Positions 46,605 to 57,172 are shown, counted from the first letter of the stretch. The stretch is DNA of 64,000 bases from Paralvinella palmiformis (GCA_025642065.1 JAODUP010000438.1:147001-211000), one strand, 5' to 3'. Program-made: numbers and translations. Notes: a model not told the origin generated them from the letters alone.

Positions 46605-47160
46605 AGAAGAAGAATAATGTATATTTAGTAAAGCGCCCTTACTAGCAGGAGCCATTCAAAGGTGTTGTACAAATAATATGTAATATAATAATACCCCAAA
46701 CAATATGTCTTTTAAAAAACCTATAAGATGTTTAAAAGATACTTATTTATCTGTAAAAGCGACCCTGAACAAGTGTGTTTTTAGAACAGATTTAAAAAAA
46801 TTCAAGAGACGATACACGGTGCTGGCAACATATTCGGTATTCCACAAAGTGGCGGCTGCAACACTAAACCCACAATCACCATATGACTTGAGCCGAGACA
46901 CTGGCACCTGCAATAGTATCTGACTGGATGACCTGAGTTTTCGGGATGACTTTCTAATGGACACCAGTTCAAACAGGTATTCTGGTGCCATGTTTTTTTT
47001 TTAAGAATTGGGGTGATATGATCATATTTGTCACTATGCGAGCTACACTATTCTGAGTTCGCTGAAGGTGACTAATGTTATAATCAGATATGTCATATAA
47101 CATGGAGTTATAATAGTCTATACGAGATGTAACAAAGGCATGTAACAAGCGCTTCATAGA
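46605..47160 (-). pseudogene. 5'-truncated LINE (CR1/L2/jockey-like), ORF2 C-terminus and 3' UTR
   Basis: Minus-strand frames give HAFVTSRIDYYNSMLY and HLQRTQNSVARIVT, typical of the region after the reverse transcriptase palm domain. The C-terminal APEYLFELVSI, RSSSQILLQVPVSRLK, SVAAATLWN and FFKSVLKTHLFR follow. All are hallmark phrases of CR1/L2/jockey-type LINEs. The frame shifts between the two blocks near 46985, at a T9 run on the plus strand. The 3' UTR ends GCTCCTGCTAGTAAGGGCGC, TTTACTAAATATACATTATT and (CTT)n. The 5' break coincides with a CA microsatellite at 47161-47179. Confidence 0.88.
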
Positions 47161-47268
47161 TACACACACACACACACAAACAATATACAACCGTATTTTA
47201 TGAACGAAATAAATATTTTTCGAATTACGACGTTTGTTTTACTGTCTGCTTCGGATTGACTAGTCTGG

Positions 47269-47300
47269 TGACGTCATCGCTGTATTATCCAATGGCCATT
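47269..47300. promoter_or_regulatory. CRE and CCAAT motifs before the THAP fragment
   Basis: TGACGTCA at 47269-47276 is a perfect CRE, CCAAT lies at 47289-47293, and AATGGCCATT (47291-47300) is a perfect palindrome. ETS-like ACTTCCGG follows at 47373. The order suits a promoter for the THAP exon, whether host or transposon. Confidence 0.4.
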
Positions 47301-47425
47301 AGTTTAGTGGCCATTGATCTGAAAGAAAACTAGACCGTGCACGCACACCGATTTGATGGCAAACAGGTCCCTACTTCCGGTGGGGGCAAAAAAGAAAGCA
47401 GACTACTAAACTCAGCTCTATAAAC

Positions 47426-47500
47426 ATCGTGAAATCATGTGGTGCCGTTGGTTGTACAAACAGTGCAAGTAATGCAAAATGAATATCGTTTCATCCGTAA
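47426..47500 (+). pseudogene. THAP zinc-finger domain N-terminal fragment
   Basis: From 47429 the plus strand encodes VKSCGAVGCTNSASNAK and then TGA. The two Cys and the GCTN phrase are the classic start of the C2CH THAP DNA-binding domain. The codon that should be the start reads ATC (47426-47428). After the stop, one frame reads ISFHP, resembling the FH(R/K)FP of THAP domains, and CCGTAAGT (47495-47502) contains a consensus splice donor. It is therefore probably a first exon decayed by a start-codon change and a small frameshift or stop. TATAAA lies at 47419-47424, just before it. Confidence 0.6.
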
Positions 47501-47601
47501 GTACATCTAGAAGGTTTAAAATGGCTGTTAAATGTCCGTATTCATAGGTTCAAAACTCGATTCGCAGCCGTTTCAATGTTGCAAAACTCCATCACAAACA
47601 C

Positions 47602-47602
<1 letters not shown>

Positions 47603-47687
<85 letters not shown>

Positions 47688-47688
47688 C
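47603..47688. repeat. (GT)n microsatellite
   Basis: GT run of about 85 bp inside the THAP-type element. Confidence 0.98.
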
Positions 47689-47945
47689 TGTAAATTTGGC
47701 AAGAATGGGTCCAGCTCGTTGAATGACCTCATATCAAAAATAAATTTATTTTATGTATTTACATTTGTTTTCAACAGACCACTATTTTATTGATATTAAG
47801 ATGTCATGGGGCTCGCTTATGTCCTTCTTGCCCCTACCGGAAGTCAGCGCTGCTTGGTCATGGCGACCCATTCAAACGCCACTGAGTGTTCGGTCTAGTT
47901 TTCTTTCAGGTCGATGATGGCGGCTAAGTGACAACTAAGTTTAGC

Positions 47946-48914
47946 GGAGTTTGGTTTCTCAAAACCACGCACGATTAATAATAATTAAGCCGATGATAGA
48001 TAATTGTTGATAAAATCCACTTTAAATTCTATTAACAGGCACGCACAGGTCTATTTACAGGCACACATGATTTTCTTTATGAACAACGACATAAAATCCT
48101 ATGGATAACAGCACACAGACGCAAAATGACGATGTGGTGTAGGCTAAAGCTCATATTCCTTTCACAAATCAACACAGCTAACAATCACTGTTCCGTGACA
48201 CACGAAATATCGATGTTTGCATCGCAATCTTGTGACTGGGTGCAATTTAATTAATGTAGAGAGAGCTAATGGCAGATTGATGAGGTGATAAATTTTACTG
48301 TAAACGGCATGATGCGAAGATAAACAGACGATATTTCATTTTGTTTAATTTATTAACCACAAACTGCTTCATCAACAAATCTTCCAATACTATTTATCAC
48401 CTCAGAAAGAGATGATCCAATTTCCGTTTGAACACAATTGCCGTTATAAAACTTGAGGGGGGTGGATGTCCTGAGGGAATTTTAATTACGCGATATCCCT
48501 GGAAACATTCAGGAAGACAAAGGACAGAAGAATCTTTAAAAATAATTAATAATGTTGGCACTACTCATCATAATTATAAATACATATATTTACATGATTA
48601 TTTTCATACATATATTTACATCTGGAATTACTCGTCAAGGTCTAGATTAGTTGTTCCGGATAAACAAAATTTATGTAAACGTAAAATTATCATTATGAAA
48701 GCTGAGTTTTGGGTGACTCATTTTATCGGTAAAATTATTTCAGCACACCTCAGATTCCACAACTTTACGTGTAATTTTTTTTTTAAATACCTGACCTCCA
48801 TTGGGCGCCGTCTATGCGTCACGTTTTGGGGGATCTAGCACTGGACTTTGAGGGTTGTGTGAGGGGTGGGGTGTTGGGTGGGTGGGTTTATCGATGGCCG
48901 TTTGTTTCTGATGG
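47946..48914. other. unannotated AT-rich stretch with a 136-codon frame
   Basis: The plus-strand frame 48428-48838 is the longest non-repetitive open frame in this part, but it is AT-driven (Ile/Tyr/Lys-rich), has no recognisable domain or splice context, and is not called as a gene. Confidence 0.4.
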
Positions 48915-48917
48915 GGG

Positions 48918-49037
48918 TGCATGCATGCATGCATGCACGCGTGTGTGCGCGTGTGTGTGCACGCATGTATGTGCGCGTGTGCATGCGTGTGTGCTCGCGT
49001 GTGCGTGCGTGCGTGCGTGTGTGCGTGCTTGCGTGAG
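48918..49037. repeat. GCAT/GTGC alternating purine-pyrimidine tract
   Basis: GCATGCATGCATGCACGCGT followed by irregular GTGC/GTGT/GCAT units. Confidence 0.93.
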
Positions 49038-49158
49038 AGCTGTCACTATAAATGCTTTATGTCTTCATAGAGTCTCTAATATCCAGCAACAAGTCAGTGA
49101 GACCCCGGCCTCATATAACGTGGTCAGTTAACCACATGGAGGAAAACCCCTCCCTTGA

Positions 49159-49245
49159 GTTATGAGCCGACCGAGATATTAATCGTCTCATGACATTATG
49201 AGGAGTGCCACAGTGTTATGACCAAAACATTAATCGGCTCATAAC
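49159..49245. repeat. 12-bp inverted repeat with an internal direct repeat
   Basis: GTTATGAGCCGA (49159-49170) is the exact complement of TCGGCTCATAAC (49234-49245). ATTAATCGTCTCATGAC (49179-49195) and ATTAATCGGCTCATAAC (49229-49245) are near-identical direct repeats, so three related segments lie within 90 bp. Confidence 0.7.
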
Positions 49246-49329
49246 ACTCGGAGGTGACCTCTTCCTTCTAGGTCGGTGTCGTCTTACTATAGTGTAGTGG
49301 AACGTCCAACGGCATCTGATCAGACAGCG

Positions 49330-49390
49330 AGTGAGTGAGTGAGTCAGTCAGTCAGTCAGTCACCCAATCAGTCAGTCAGTCAGTCAATGA
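49330..49390. repeat. (GAGT)n passing into (CAGT)n
   Basis: GAGTGAGTGAGTGAGTCAGTC shows the same tetramer switch as 4738 and 9031. Confidence 0.95.
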
Positions 49391-49566
49391 TCGTTATTAT
49401 TTCACCTAATCGCTACTAACATCTAGAATATACGGCCGAATGGATAGCTAATCGCATGAATTAAAATACAGACATGATTAACAGCTGCATTCGAACCCGA
49501 AATTCTGCGGTCAGATGCGCCAACAGCTGTGCTAAAAGGAGTGCTCTGTTGACTTTCAGCAATCAG

Positions 49567-49682
49567 CTGAGTTGAGTTGAGTTGAGTTGTCTAGACTGGG
49601 CGCTGTTCCGAAAGGAGACTGTCTAGGGAAAGGAATCTCTCGGACATAAGAATGATCCGGATTCTAACCCACAACATGACTA
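49567..49682 (-). mobile_element. SINE-B fragment with (AACTC)n tail
   Basis: GAGTTGAGTTGAGTTGAGTT is the complement of a pentamer tail. GGCGCTGTTCC and GGATTCTAACCCACAACATG correspond to the body and B-box region. The tRNA-like 5' end is missing. Confidence 0.6.
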
Positions 49683-50090
49683 CTGCACCATGAGAATGCA
49701 CCATGAGAGCGCACCATGAGAACGCCCACACGTAAAGCTATGAGATGTGTATGTTATACTATTATAATATAATGGCGGCTGGGAAATAACAACATAACAA
49801 TGTCTATAACAGTTGGGAACAGCGATAATCCTGGATATAATCCCAATAAGACGACCAGATTGTCATCACGCCCAATCCTACTGTCTGTATAGGCAATATG
49901 TTAACACCGTACATGTACACTCCTGTGGCAGCTGGGATGTCCAGGACAAAAACCAATACTAATCAATAACTGAACATCGTATAGCTATAGTGGTAATAGA
50001 GGAACAGTCGTCTTGACGGCATGACAAACCACAACAATATCACTATATAGGCACTAAGGAACCACCCTCCTCCTCTCCTACCCCCCCCCG
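49683..50090. other. unannotated stretch
   Basis: CACCATGAGA decamers repeat about three times at 49686-49720. C9 run near 50080. Nothing else recognised. Confidence 0.45.
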
Positions 50091-50244
50091 GGCGGTAAGA
50101 GCATCCATCATGGTCTAACCGGTAACGCGGTTGGCCTTAAATTTGAACCACCTGAGTTCAAATCTTGGTGTGGGCATGTCTGAAGGGTGTTTTAACTTTC
50201 ACTTCGCCTCATTACCTTTGGAGCTCGCTCGACCTATTTAGACT
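50091..50244 (+). mobile_element. SINE-A copy, first of a tandem pair (tail missing)
   Basis: GGCGGTAAGAGCATCCATCA, head CATGGTCTAACCGGTAACGC, B box GAGTTCAAATC and body TTTCACTTCGCCTCATTACC, stopping at CCTATTTAGACT. It is nearly identical to the next copy. Confidence 0.85.
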
Positions 50245-50253
50245 CCCCCCGCA

Positions 50254-50450
50254 GGCGGTAAGAGCACATCCATCATGGTCTAACCAGTAACGCGGTTGGC
50301 CTTAAATTTGAACCACCTGAGTTCAAATCTTGGTGTGGGCATGTCTGAAGGGTGTTTTAACTTTCACTTCGCCTCATTACCTTTGGAGCTCGCTCGACCT
50401 ATTTAGACTACCTTTTGAGGAAAAACTTGTCCGTAAAACATAAAACATCC
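50254..50450 (+). mobile_element. SINE-A copy, second of a tandem pair
   Basis: Differs from the first unit by a CA insertion (GAGCACATCC), GGT to AGT in the head, and by continuing through the tail (GTCCGTAAAACATAAAACAT). The pair shares private changes (GTGTTTTAACTTTCAC, GGAGCTCGCTCGACC), so it arose by local tandem duplication of one SINE with flanking DNA, the breakpoints lying in C-runs. Confidence 0.85.
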
Positions 50451-50459
50451 GAACACCTC

Positions 50460-50720
50460 CCATTCGTTCCTCCTCCCGTCCCTGGCGCAGTGACGTCAGA
50501 GTGCGCCGAACAACGCGATGTTCGGTAACATAAACAAGGCGCTGGACCAATCAGAGCGCCGATTCACAGTCGGGACAGAGCCTGGTCAATTGGATCACGT
50601 CATCATTATTGGACGAGATTAATTCTCTATAAACTGATCAGGCTAACACGTGACATAACTCGCCGACGTCGCGCAGACGCCTAGTATAGGGCGGACGTCC
50701 GGCCCACGCGGACTACGGGG
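50460..50720 (+). promoter_or_regulatory. candidate promoter with CRE, CCAAT box and TATA
   Basis: TGACGTCA (50491-50498, perfect CRE), ACCAATCAGAGCG (50546-50558, strong NF-Y match), TATAAA (50628-50633) and CACGTG (50647-50652, E-box), with rising CpG content and the palindrome CGGACGTCCG near 50692. The order CRE, CCAAT, TATA suggests plus-strand transcription starting about 25-30 bp after the TATA box. No coding exon could be recognised downstream. Confidence 0.42.
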
Positions 50721-52600
50721 CGTCCAGAAACGTCATCGGCTAGCCGAAAACCAGTCGATAAGCCATTGATACGGGGCGTCGAAAAAGTTAGGCGACGCGG
50801 AATAAATCGATGGCCAGCGATAGGCATTATAACCGTTGTAACGGCTAACACACGACGTTAATCTCAATCGGGTGGCGCCGATCCCGATGCTAAAGTTACA
50901 GTCACAATTACATCGACCGTATCGGGTTACTTCAACTGCCACATTAATAATACATGTACGTCTTCGGCTAACGGGATTATATCGGTTAGGAATGGGCACG
51001 GAGACGGCTTGTTTCTGTCTTGTTTACAAGTGTGTCCTCTGGGCAGAGATTTAGTTATGGCTGGCAACACTTCGGTAAAACGTCGGTGATTTATTGGAAC
51101 ACTTCTGCCACCGTCCGTGGCTATGCCTACGTTTGTCTCTGTGGCTGTGTCCGTGTGTTCGTTAGTGTGTGTGTGTGCGTGTGTGCTGGCAGTTGGTTGA
51201 AACGCATGGGTGCTAAGATTCGCCAATCGCGCATACAACGTCTAAACCATTCACGTGCGGGAACTGGATAAAGAGCGGCGACTTCTGATCCCGAAACGTT
51301 GAATGTCTCACAGCGGCGCGTGTGCGTCTTGTGTGGACACTCATGCGTGTGTGTACGAACGTGATTCACAGCGTGCACTTTGTCCTTCAGACACGGCACC
51401 AATTTTCTTCACAAGGTTTTCCGCAAATAGAGTAAAAGCTGTAACTGTGTTCCAAGACGGAAACTACCTCAAAGTCACGACTGATCAACGAGGACTAAAA
51501 GCCATCAATCACTAGATCCAATGAGGGAAAAGTATACAAGAGACAGCGTTCTATCAGTTGACCCTGCCATGATGAAGGTCATCCGAACCTCTGTTTTCAA
51601 CGTGTGTAACCCTGACCCGAACCCTAACCAAATCCAATTCTAGCCCTAACCAAAACCGGAGAGATCGTTTCTAGTCTCTCCCCTGATCAGATCTAGCCAT
51701 TAGCGGCTTTCTCGTGATGCAAAGATCACGAACGAGAACAACTCGGATGGCAAAACATCCGAATCGATGATAACCCGAGTCGTTATCCACCAATCAGAGG
51801 TGATGTCTCATCGTTCGAGAACATCAAGAAAGCCAAACTGACGAGATCGTGACGAGGCCAGCCTCGCCTCCAAACGTATCTGACCAATCGGGTTGACGCC
51901 TCGCTATCGGCGTCAGTAACTTGTGCGCGGAGAGTTTAAAAATAGCGAAATTACTTCAGAAACAGTGATGATCGGCCGACCAGCCAGCCAGCCAATCGAC
52001 TTATATCATGACATCCCCAAACGACAGCCTTCTCGGAGATGTTACGATCGCAGCGCCACCTTCCCGCGACAGATTACCAAACAGGATGTAAACGTTTCCC
52101 GACTGTCACCGACGAGCCAACGAGCCTCCAAAAAGCATTGTCGAGCGTCGTTGATTGGTGGAGAGAAGAGCGCCACAAATTCCCGGGACCAATCAACGAC
52201 CAACGGGGACAAGCCGGCGTGGAAAAGTTGGCAAATTGATCGATAAAATTACCAGGAGAGAAATCAGTGACCAGAGACGACGAGGGCAAGATAGCCAGAC
52301 AAACGTGAGACAATCAGTGACAGCTGAATGTTCCTTCCTGATCCGAGGAAGATCGGCGAGCTGCTGGATGAACGAGTTCCATCATCCGGGACGGTTCGAA
52401 AGTCAGCGTCATCGTCGTGAACCGGGAGAGAAAGACAAACAGAGCGCCGAACGTCTTGGGGCGTTTAAAAATGTGTGGCCTTATTGAGTTTGTTCGGAGA
52501 AAGGGTCTCGCCACTGGATTAGAGAAAGCCAGACACGGCAAGGCATCGCCGCAGCCAGTAACACGGGATACCGCTAACAGGTGGGGCAAGGCTTAGCGAT
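50721..52600. other. CpG-rich region without a recognised gene
   Basis: About 1.9 kb of relatively GC-rich DNA with many CCAAT motifs (51789, 51881, 52190 and, inverted, 52152). Overlapping open frames of 88-110 codons occur on both strands (for example 51923-52246 and 52155-52487, plus; 50999-50733, minus). None has a recognisable domain. A GT run lies at 51140-51186. It could be the 5' exon and CpG island of a gene leaving the window's readable content. Confidence 0.35.
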
Positions 52601-53432
52601 CAGAGAAGGTATCTGCGCTTGTACTTGTGTGTGGAGAACACCCAACGTCTACGAGAAGTCCCCGTGGACTCATCAAAAGGATAATAAACAAAACATAACA
52701 TGACGGGGTGATTGACTAGTTGACCAAATCCTACACTTCTCTCGGATAATGTGTGCTCGATAAGCGCTGTCAGGTAAGTGGAAAGATTAATGCATTAGAC
52801 CACTGGGGTTTAAACGAATTAAAATCTCGAAAAGATAGATGCAAATTTCTTCGTTCTGTGTTGATCCGGAGCAATTTTTCACACCCTTCACACCCGACAA
52901 TCGTCCACTACCATCAGCCAGTATCGTTTCAGATAATCCTTTCCTTTCGGAAGATGAGGCTGGCTTGCTGAAGACATTCTGCCATCAGTCAATCGATGGT
53001 TCAATTTGTTAATGAAAACGTCCACCGGACAATGGGGCCTTCCGATGAGGCAATTAGTCCGGCCGCTGCTCCGTTTGACAGCCTGATTAATTGTAGTGGC
53101 GCCTGAAACACTCATAAAACATATATTGTTAGGTCGGTGTGTTCGGGGCGGAGGGGGGGATTAGGAGGATGGGCGGCGTTGTCTATTTTTTTACCGTTCT
53201 TTTTCATTAATTAATCTCACCAGAGGCGGGAATATCTTCTCGAGTGAGTGTTCCTAAGTTATCTGAGCGACTGAGTGAGAGAGAAGAGAGAAAAAAGATA
53301 ACAAATAGCTCACACATCGAGCACGAAAGATATGCACGTGGAATGTGCTTAATCCTCTGTGGAAGCTAGAATACGATAATTAGAAATTTACATAAAGTTT
53401 TTATCCCATACCGAAAGATAGTATTACAAAAC

Positions 53433-53434
<2 letters not shown>
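52601..53434. other. unannotated stretch
   Basis: No gene recognised. G-rich at 53143-53160 and GAGA-rich at 53276-53292. Confidence 0.4.
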
Positions 53435-53436
<2 letters not shown>

Positions 53437-53473
<37 letters not shown>

Positions 53474-53488
53474 GTGTGCGTGTGTGTT
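53437..53488. repeat. (GT)n microsatellite
   Basis: GT run with two GC interruptions. Confidence 0.96.
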
Positions 53489-53877
53489 CACTTGCGATCA
53501 CGTGGATAAATACGTGCAATTCATCAGCCCGAACGATACTCCTACCACCAATATGAACAGAAAACTGTACGAGGAGCATTAAATTTGTCCAAACACGACA
53601 CGCTAACAACATCATCTCGTAATAAAGCAGGTGGCAGCCGGGCCTTACAGTCAGACATAGTGAATGAGCGCTTATTGGCTCACCGTACTCAGAAATCTAG
53701 ACGAACAACTGGCCACGCGGTATATGGTAATTGGTTATTAAAAAAAACGTACACCAACATCTCGTCCCAGGTACCGAGACACAAACATCGGACAATGACA
53801 TTTGTGTTCCTGGTCTATATGTGAAATTGGCAAACAGAACACGTCACTCTCGATTATACGGACCATTGGAGCTGGTG

Positions 53878-54000
53878 ATCGCTCGGCGGTAAAGCGGCTG
53901 ATAAGAAACCGGGTGAATCCGGGTTCGAAACCGCCAATTTCGTACTGATCTTTCCCGCTTTTTCTGGTTCACTCAGCCATTAATGGGCACCTGGTTCGTT
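53878..54000 (+). mobile_element. SINE-C-like 5' part
   Basis: A tRNA-like head (GGTGATCGCTCGGCGGTAAA, then CGGGTTCGAAACCGCC as the B-box region) is followed by TTTCTGGTTCACTCAGCCAT and TAATGGGCACCTGG. GGTTCACTCAGCC is shared with the copy at 13305-13608. The CTTGGGAG and CTATATAAAT parts were not found, so it is truncated or a related family. Confidence 0.55.
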
Positions 54001-54104
54001 CAGGAGGATTATTGTGGATTACCTGGTTATGGTTGGCGGCTTGAAAGAAGAAACTCTCCGAGGGATTGAGGACAGATCCTCAATGTACGGGTCCATATCG
54101 GCTG

Positions 54105-54262
54105 CGAGTGGTCTATTTAACCACGGAGCTGGTCAGAACTGGCACATAAAGGGGCAACTTCCTAGGGAAACGTCCTACAAACAGAGGTGTGAGTCGGTTT
54201 CGAACCCACGACATTCAGGTTTGCAAGCCAGTACTCTAATCACTGCGCTATCATGGCGTCCT
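54105..54262 (-). mobile_element. SINE-B copy
   Basis: The plus strand reads GGAGCTGGTCAGAACTGGC, CCTAGGGAAACGTCCTACAA, GGTTTCGAACCCACGACATT, then AGGTTTGCAAGCCAGTACTC and CACTGCGCTATCATGGCGTC, the complement of a complete SINE-B with its Cys-type head. Confidence 0.7.
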
Positions 54263-55626
54263 GTCGGGGGTGGGGGCGAAACGCACAAACAAGCTTGTAG
54301 ATTGCAATATAGATGTTTAAATTCCTTAGATGATACTGTGTTAAACAAAGCTACGCATATACAATTTAATCGATGGCTGCGCCCAGCTCTATGTACAAGG
54401 ATGTTTATTAATACCTACAAGTAGTGGGTTAGGTTCAGATTTGAAAATCGTTGTTTAGGAACATTCAAAAGGCGGTATCCATTATTTTCTATTAGATTTA
54501 TAATAAACAAACACTCGCCTGTACTTGATACAGTAGCGAGCCTTCAGTGTGCCGATATAATGTGTCGATCAACTGCTACCAGGTGTTGACAATAACAGAC
54601 AGCGGCAGGTATAAACAAATCGACCTATTAAAAAAGCTCTTCCTTACTTTGAAATTGGAATGTTGTTGTAGACTATTATCAGGAGGACACTATACTGACG
54701 TTTTAACTATTTAATCGCAAAATGTGTTCGAGCTATTTGAAGAAGATCAGCGAATGCTCAGAATGTTTTACTTTCAGACATTACAGAAAGTTTTTATTTC
54801 AACAATACGATGAGATGGAATTAGGTTTTATACAGGATCAACTGTCAATCGACTACAATACGTTACTATTTTTTAGCGATTGGGTTATTCTATTTGATTC
54901 GTTTGGGATTTTGCTACAACCCGAAACAATGTTCCACCGACCCGCCACCTACTGGTCACTCTGCCAATTAACGGCCACAGTTCATTTTTAGCACATCTTT
55001 CCAGTGACAGGATGGATAATTCTGAAACAACGGGGTTATTCCCGATGTTTGCGAGATGCCTGAAATTCAGGTCCGGCGAATCGCAGGCAAACTGTATCTG
55101 ATTTATAGGAAGGCTCTCTGAAGAATACTTCCCACTCACTTATTGTAGATCACAGAGAAGGAATATTTGGAAAATAATTTCTCAAGTGGATTATTTCTAT
55201 AAGCAATATACTAGGATGCTTAACAACGAAATACACGTTCTAACTAAACAGACCACTTATGTTAATAACTTACCTGAAAGTAAGTATCTCTAACTATGAG
55301 ACAATCAAAAGCTGATTTAGGAAATCATTTCTATTCAAGGACCATTACAGCTAATCCAGAGAACACGACGGTTCACAAAGATTGACCTATATTAAACTTC
55401 CTTCGGATAAAATACTATATAAAGTAGTAATTATTGTATTATTAGTACAATTAACCTTTTATTATAAAATCGTGGAGTTGAGTACTTGCCAGTGCACAAT
55501 TCCCAACACACTTGACCCCTTATTTAGGAGCATGTACAATGCAACACCATCGTCAATCGCCCCGGACGCATACTTATTTTCACTTGCCAATTACAAGAGC
55601 GTGATGGACAAAATCCACGTCAAACT
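54263..55626. other. unannotated stretch
   Basis: Frames at 54722-54991 (89 codons) and 55382-55741 (119 codons, crossing a C-run) are not recognisable. Confidence 0.4.
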
Positions 55627-55643
55627 CCCCCCCCCCCCCCCCC
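55627..55643. repeat. C17 homopolymer
   Basis: Seventeen C residues in a row. Confidence 0.95.
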
Positions 55644-55877
55644 TCTACTCCAGAAGCCCATTTTATGGTTGGATTAACTATTCTGCGCATAAAAGAGAAC
55701 CCAATAAAATCGAAACAAAGCCATTTTACACCTTTGTCTGACGCGCTATCAATGAGCTATCACGGGTACATAGTACTTAGGCCTCACCTCAAACGCAGAC
55801 ATAATACTAACTTAGCGCCGAGATCGCACAACGGATCGCTAGTACTTAACCAGCATCCAGCCGGGCTCGTGCTCCCC

Positions 55878-55879
<2 letters not shown>

Positions 55880-55915
<36 letters not shown>
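55880..55915. repeat. (CA)n microsatellite
   Basis: CA run with one CG interruption. Confidence 0.96.
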
Positions 55916-56185
55916 CGCTGTCAGTGGGATCCCTTATTCACACATATCATTTCGTATCCATTGTCTGTGGGCCACTCACCAGAATATTTCCACATCAATT
56001 ACACATTCATCAGATTAAGTAATTGTCTTCTGCCACACTTTAATGACAATAAGCAGCCACTGTCTCCCCCCCCCCACAGACAGCTAGTTTATTTATTGAT
56101 GGCGAAAACTCCTGCATCATCCTGATAAATGTTGACATTATGCTAAATAGAAGGCAAATACTAGTCTCTTTACCTAATGTCTACT

Positions 56186-56425
56186 CTGTTGTTGTTGTTG
56201 TTGTTGTTTTTGTTGCTGTAGTTGCACTTCTTTATGCGTGAGCTGTATATCAGTTTGTTGATGATAGTGTGACTAATGTTCACTACCGCTGTACACATTA
56301 CACAATGTTCACTATAAACAACTAGGTACCGTGAACCTTTATCAACCATTCAATCAATGTTTGGATAATGTTTGTTATTGGTTTTGTTATTTTTGTTGTT
56401 GTTCTTGTTGTTGTTGTAGTTTTTG
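56186..56425. repeat. two (GTT)n patches in similar contexts
   Basis: GTT runs at 56187-56211 and 56394-56418, each followed by GTAGTT and then a GTGTGAC(T/C) plus GTTCACT motif about 70 and 25 bp later. This is possibly an old imperfect duplication. Confidence 0.55.
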
Positions 56426-56544
56426 GTGATGCAGGTGTGACCGTTGTTCACTGAACATGCACATATTTTGGTTCAAATATAATTTTTTTACATATATCTT
56501 ATTTGCAGTATCACTGTACAGCGTATTTGACTTCCCAGGTGTAC

Positions 56545-56695
56545 TAGTAAGGGCCCTTTATTAAATATACATTATTATTATTATTATTATTATTATCATC
56601 ATTGCCATCATCATCATCATTATCATCATCATCATCATCATCATTGCCATCATCATTATTGTCATCATCATCATCATCATCATCATCTCCATCAT
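56545..56695 (+). mobile_element. LINE 3' tail followed by (ATT)n and (ATC)n
   Basis: ACTAGTAAGGGCCCTTTATT and AAATATACATTATT match the 3' end of the LINE at 46605-47160. About 120 bp of ATT and then CAT triplets follow. The coding part is absent. Confidence 0.65.
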
Positions 56696-57041
56696 CAAGT
56701 ATTATTAGATATTACGCGATGTTAATTATAAATCATTAATTAGCCTAAACTTTGATGAGCCAAATAATCAATCTCCAACTGCTGCATCACAATCCATCGA
56801 TGGATGTTGTCAACAAAAACACATCATTTATCAAACATCTCCCTTTTTCTAGCTGGAGTCTATGTTACATCGACTGGTCGCAGTTTTATTATTTACTTAC
56901 GGAACTATATCGTATTAAATATTTTCTGATGTTGGTCATATTATAAGTTTACTACATGGCGTCTCTGTCTAGCTTCTCCCAGTCGGGTCGCTTTGTTGAT
57001 TCTACATTTGACTTATTATATGCAACACGGGCCTTCTCCAC
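56696..57041. other. unannotated stretch
   Basis: Nothing recognised. Confidence 0.4.
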
Positions 57042-57172
57042 TTGCCAACTGGTAGCGCAGTGGGGCCGCAGACGTTTAACACCTGGGTTCAAATCCCAGC
57101 TTGGCTCGGCCCGAGTCGTATTTCATCTATCAGTTCGCCTCATCGGCCTACCGTGTGCACGAAACCAAAAGT
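57042..57172 (+). mobile_element. SINE-A copy, A2-type head, internally deleted
   Basis: AACTGGTAGCGCAGTGGGG and CACCTGGGTTCAAATCCCAG are a good A-box/B-box pair. The body TTTCATCTATCAGTTCGCCT is followed directly by CATCGGCCTACCGTGTGCAC. The GGTCGCTCGGCCC section and the tail are lost. Confidence 0.68.

Larger units (their letters stand above)
47285..47945 (+). mobile_element. THAP-type DNA transposon remnant bounded by imperfect inverted repeats
   Basis: Two blocks occur in inverted order on both sides. A 22-bp block at 47316-47337 pairs with 47891-47912 (one mismatch), and a 17-bp ACTTCCGGTGGGGGCAA block at 47373-47389 pairs with 47828-47844 (one mismatch). The arm spacing differs by 11 bp. 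Between them lie a decayed THAP-domain start and a long GT tract; no transposase core is left. P-element-like THAP transposons have terminal inverted repeats and an N-terminal THAP domain, which fits. The exact ends and an 8-bp target duplication were not resolved. Confidence 0.5.

Noticed and set aside
48428..48838. 136-codon plus-strand frame
   Set aside because: AT-driven composition, no recognisable domain, no splice or promoter context.
51607..51655. Interstitial telomere repeat
   Set aside because: Only a few imperfect CCCTAA-like words (ACCCTAACC, GCCCTAACC) occur; too short and irregular.
51923..52487. Overlapping 107- and 110-codon frames as genes
   Set aside because: They overlap in different frames, with further frames on the minus strand, in CpG-rich DNA where stops are rare; no domain recognised.
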